From: CAZYAK01 sp964403335
GTDB taxonomy: Bacteria > Patescibacteriota > Gracilibacteria > Peribacterales > Peribacteraceae
Reading direction: 5' to 3'
DNA: 64,000 nucleotides
Assembly: GCA_964403335.1 (NCBI GenBank)
Contig: CAYOFI010000001.1
Coordinates: 62,001 to 126,000, forward strand
Shown: piece after piece, positions 61,105 to 64,000 of the stretch
Layout: each line of letters starts with the position of its first letter
Position numbering within the stretch: the first letter of the stretch is position 1
Position numbers and translations under genes: made by a program
The notes under the pieces: generated by a model
The model's database searches: none
Seen by the model: the letters and a program-made list of their open reading frames with translations, nothing else
Told to the model about the DNA's origin: nothing

Positions 61105-64000
61105 TGCGCGGAGAAACGGATGGTCACGGACTGCTTTCCGACGGTCACAGTCTGCGCTTCACCCGCGGCTTTTCCAAGATCCGCTCCGGTCTCCTGCAAA
61201 ATCAGCGTTTGATGTGCCGCAAGAATGTCGTCCGCACCGTCGATACTGACCGTAATGCGGTCGTTCAATTCCAGCCCTCCGTCTTTGCGCAATTGCTGGA
61301 TGGCGCGGATCAGATCGCGCGCGAAGCCTTCCAATTCCAATTCCGGCGTCACCTTCGTGTCCAGCGACACCACGATGCCGTGATTGGCCGCGACATCTTC
61401 GCCTTCGCGGCCGCGGTAGAGCACCGCCACTTCGTCCGCCGACAGTTTTTCCTCAAGAATCGTGATGGATCCGTCTTTGCCTTCCGTGAATTCTCCGCGC
61501 TTGCCCGCGGCGATGATTTCCTGCACGCGGCCGCCGAGACGGGGTCCTACTTTCCTGGCGTCGACCTGTGCGTACGCAGTCGCGAGCGATCCCGGATCAT
61601 CCACCAATTCAATCTGCTTCACATTCAATTCTTCCTGCAGCAGCGTGCGTTCGGCGGGAGACAGATTGCCGTCGGCGAGCAGGGATGCGGGGATCGCGAT
61701 GGTGGTTTTGGCCAGCGGTTGGCGGATCTTGAGCTTCCGGTCCGATCGCAGCTTCAATCCCAGCGAGACGATCGTGCGGAGCAGACGCTGACGGTGGAGC
61801 AGTGCGTTTTCCACCTTCGTCAGCTTTTTTTCCTCGGGCCAATCGGTGAGGTGAACGGAGCCATGCTCATCTTCGACCAGGTTCAAGTACATCGCATCCG
61901 TGATGAACGGACAGAACGGGGCCAGTACTTGGCTGAAGGTGAGGAGGACGTCGTAGAGCGTCGCGATCGCATCGTCGCGTTCTTGCGAATTGTCACTTCC
62001 CACAGCTTTGCTTCCGGACTCCGCGTGCATGCCTGTTTTGCCGGCGAAGCGACGGCGTGAGAGACGTACGTACCAGTTCGTCAGCGCATCGATCGTCTCG
62101 GCGAGTTCGGCGCACGTGGCCGAGAGGTCATAGTTCTCCAGTTGCTGCGTCATGCGGTTCACCAAATCTTGGATCTCCGCGCGGATCCAGATATCCAACG
62201 GGTGCGAGGATTTGCGGCGCGTTTCGGTTGGTTTCCACTCGGCCGCATTCGCGTACGTCACGAAGAACGAATACGTGTTCCACAGCGGCAGCAAGACGTT
62301 GCGCAATTGTTCCTCCACCAGTTTTGCGGAGAACCGCAGATCTTCACCGCGCACCGCCGGCGAACTCATCAACGCGAAACGCACGGCATCGGCGCCGTGT
62401 TGTTCCACAATCTCCAACGGCTCCGGATAATTTTTCAGACGCTTGCTCATCTTCTTGCCGTCTTCCGCCAGCACCGTGCCGTTGACGATCACGTTTTTGA
62501 ACGGTGACGTTTTGTAGAGCGCGCTGCCCAAAACTGTGAGCGTGTAGAACCATCCGCGTGTTTGGTCGATGCCTTCGGCGATGAAGTCGGCGGGGAAGCC
62601 ATGTGGGGTTGGTTGGTTTTTGGTTTTTGGTTTTTGGTTTTTCGCGCCCGCAAGCTTTTCGTCATTTGCACTGGCTGCGGAAAAAGGAAAATGACTCTGC
62701 GCGTACGGCATCGATCCGCTTTCGAACCAGCAGTCCAAGACTTCCGGGATACGGCGGAGCGGAGGATGCAGCATCAGCGTCACATCGCCGCCGTTGGAGG
62801 GCGCGGCGTCGATGGCTTGGCTGTGCGTCAGATTTCCGCTGATTGTCAGCAATGCCTGCACTGTTCCGCGGTGCGCCACAAGCAATACTTTTTTCCCGGG
62901 ATACTCGCGCAGCAATCGTTCATACGCTTTTTCCACGCGCGCGATGAAGTGCTGCAAACTTTCGCCGTTCTCCGGCGTGCCCGGATGGAAGGCAGGATTC
63001 CCCTTGGCGCGGCTGGGATGCATCGCATGAATCTCTTCCACCGTCTTCCCGCTCCACGTCCCCAACTTGCGTTCCCGCAATTCATGCCACGCCTCCCCAA
63101 GCGGGAGACCAAGCGCATCGGCGATGATCTGCGCGGTTTCGCGCGCGCGAGAGAGATCGGAAGAAATCACGACGTCGAACTTTTTGCCTTTGAGTGCCTG
63201 CGCGCGCTCAGCGGCTTGCTTCCGTCCGGTATCGTTCAGCGGAATATCATCTTCGCCCTGCACCAGTCCTTTCGCGTTCCAGTCCGTCTGGCCATGGCGC
63301 ACTGCGGTGACTTCCACGCTCGTCGCATGTTTCTTTCCCGGCCACACGATGCCGTCGACGGTTTCCTTGTGCAGATCGAGCGCGGCGTTGGTGCGGTGGT
63401 CCCAGAAGAAGGTGATGGGTTCGGCGAAGAACGGATACGGCTGATGGACCAATTTCTGCGGTTCTTCTTTGGTGAAGAAGTGCTTCAGACTCAAGAGAGG
63501 ATCGGCGTGCGTCACCACGACGATGTGGTCGCCGGGGTGTTGGGTCAGGATATCGCGCAAAAATCCGTCGATGCGCGCTTGCACCTGGCTCCACGTCTCC
63601 ATGCCGGGGAAGTGGTAGATGCTTTCGACCAAATTGTTTTCCAACTTATGCGCGCGGCGCGCTTTCACGAATGCGAGGTCGGAGAAGTCGATCGACTTGC
63701 CTTCGTACTCGCCAAACTCCACTTCGCGCAGACGTTCGTCCTCAATAATCTCCGCGCCCGTCGCCTTCGCCACGGCCTCCGCCGTCTGCCGCGTGCGCGC
63801 GAGCGGGGAGCAGTAAATGCGCGTGACGCCTTCGCTCTTTAAAGCCTCACCTGTCGCCGCCGCTTGCGATTGTCCGCGCTTGGTCAAATTCGTGCCCGGA
63901 AGTTTTCCCTGGTAGCGCGGCGTCACGTTCCCGTCGCTCTCGCCATGGCGCAGCACCGTCAGGCGTGTGAAGCGGATCTGGCAGCGCTTCATCAAGTCCT
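61101..64000 (-). CDS. ileS: Isoleucyl-tRNA synthetase with two inserted histidine-phosphatase domains (5' end beyond the window)
   Basis: The open frame runs past the window edge; about 966 C-terminal residues are visible. Typical IleRS parts are PEVLDCWFESGSMPYAQ, FPADFIAEGIDQTRGWFYTL, the KMSKS variant GKKMSKRLKNYPEP, GADAVRFALM and an anticodon-binding region with NWYVRLSRRRF. Two phosphoglycerate-mutase-like domains interrupt the catalytic part. Domain 1 (about 63962-63396) has LRHGESDGN, SPLARTRQTAE, EFGEYEG and VVTHADP. Domain 2 (about 63326-62766) has VRHGQTDWN, SDLSRARETAQ, ERKLGTW and LVAHRGT. Between them lies LDLHKETVDGIVWP, an IleRS segment. A 13-residue stretch encoded by a GGTTTTT repeat is also inserted. 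Confidence 0.9.
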   Translation of the reverse strand, partial: DLMKRCQIRFTRLTVLRHGESDGNVTPRYQGKLPGTNLTKRGQSQAAATGEALKSEGVTRIYCSPLARTRQTAEAVAKATGAEIIEDERLREVEFGEYEGKSIDFSDLAFVKARRAHKLENNLVESIYHFPGMETWSQVQARIDGFLRDILTQHPGDHIVVVTHADPLLSLKHFFTKEEPQKLVHQPYPFFAEPITFFWDHRTNAALDLHKETVDGIVWPGKKHATSVEVTAVRHGQTDWNAKGLVQGEDDIPLNDTGRKQAAERAQALKGKKFDVVISSDLSRARETAQIIADALGLPLGEAWHELRERKLGTWSGKTVEEIHAMHPSRAKGNPAFHPGTPENGESLQHFIARVEKAYERLLREYPGKKVLLVAHRGTVQALLTISGNLTHSQAIDAAPSNGGDVTLMLHPPLRRIPEVLDCWFESGSMPYAQSHFPFSAASANDEKLAGAKNQKPKTKNQPTPHGFPADFIAEGIDQTRGWFYTLTVLGSALYKTSPFKNVIVNGTVLAEDGKKMSKRLKNYPEPLEIVEQHGADAVRFALMSSPAVRGEDLRFSAKLVEEQLRNVLLPLWNTYSFFVTYANAAEWKPTETRRKSSHPLDIWIRAEIQDLVNRMTQQLENYDLSATCAELAETIDALTNWYVRLSRRRFAGKTGMHAESGSKAVGSDNSQERDDAIATLYDVLLTFSQVLAPFCPFITDAMYLNLVEDEHGSVHLTDWPEEKKLTKVENALLHRQRLLRTIVSLGLKLRSDRKLKIRQPLAKTTIAIPASLLADGNLSPAERTLLQEELNVKQIELVDDPGSLATAYAQVDARKVGPRLGGRVQEIIAAGKRGEFTEGKDGSITILEEKLSADEVAVLYRGREGEDVAANHGIVVSLDTKVTPELELEGFARDLIRAIQQLRKDGGLELNDRITVSIDGADDILAAHQTLILQETGADLGKAAGEAQTVTVGKQSVTIRFSAQ
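62607..62642. repeat. GGTTTTT tandem repeat inside ileS
   Basis: Three to four units of GGTTTTT are read on the minus strand as KNQKPKTKNQPT, between YAQSHFPFSAASANDEK and FPADFIAEG. Canonical IleRS has only a short loop here. The repeat resembles intergenic AAAAACC-type strings. Confidence 0.7.

Noticed and set aside
62562..63842. Plus-strand frame opposite the phosphatase inserts of ileS
   Set aside because: No motif. The minus-strand reading has complete catalytic motifs for two domains.
1..64000. CRISPR array or insertion sequence with transposase
   Set aside because: No regularly spaced repeats and no transposase or integrase motif were seen on either strand.

Overview
The window looks like a chromosomal piece of a Patescibacteria (CPR) bacterium, most plausibly of the Peregrinibacteria/Peribacteria type. 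This rests on gene content and style, not on a marker-gene tree. Supporting signs are a pseudopilin of the style common in that group, a short AlaRS without the C-Ala domain, many small membrane proteins of unknown function, SLH-anchored surface proteins and a standard genetic code with TGA as stop. Confidence in the phylum is moderate and in the class low. Most of the window is GC-rich; the carotenoid operon (15366-20356) is richer still, and two nuclease-like genes near 49.1 and 50.8 kb are clearly AT-rich.

Layout. 1-5.4 kb: a cut-off beta-rich protein, two tandem SxxK/SDN serine hydrolases, an SLH protein, a secreted coiled-coil protein and a frameshifted pilin. 5.4-9.9 kb: a metal cluster (DUF305 protein, flavodoxin, ZIP transporter, multicopper oxidase) diverging from a DtxR-type regulator across an inverted-repeat operator. 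10-15.1 kb: a 1682-residue LamG/poly-Gly/SLH surface protein. 15.4-20.4 kb: a translationally coupled carotenoid operon (GGPP synthase, phytoene synthase, phytoene desaturase, UbiA-type prenyltransferase, family 2 glycosyltransferase), then tRNA-Asn. 21.4-22.9 kb: a second metal-binding group. 23.5-30.2 kb: a two-component system diverging from a MacA/MacB-type efflux operon, with response-regulator-like boxes between them.

30.2-49 kb holds mixed housekeeping and membrane genes: DUF2200, trypsin-like protease, PepSY-like protein, DUF1801, PNPOx-like, D-2-hydroxyacid dehydrogenase, HTTM-DUF393, TRM11-like methyltransferase, large membrane proteins, AlaRS, a sensor kinase, DoxX-like proteins, TspO and TrhO. 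49-52.4 kb has tmRNA flanked by the two AT-rich nuclease-like genes. 52.4-64 kb has two MFS exporters, a DnaQ/GIY-YIG fusion, a secreted Hcp-like protein, a third SLH protein, a Fic/antitoxin pair, an M14-like deacylase, a holin-IV membrane protein and the 3' part of ileS.

The most striking observations are: an IleRS whose catalytic region carries two separate histidine-phosphatase domains with intact catalytic motifs; a coupled carotenoid operon suggesting a glycosylated acyclic, possibly C50, pigment; a recurrent arrangement in which a -10 box lies only 6-8 nt from the start codon with no Shine-Dalgarno sequence, which points to widespread leaderless transcription; and dispersed repeats that have entered or terminated coding sequences.
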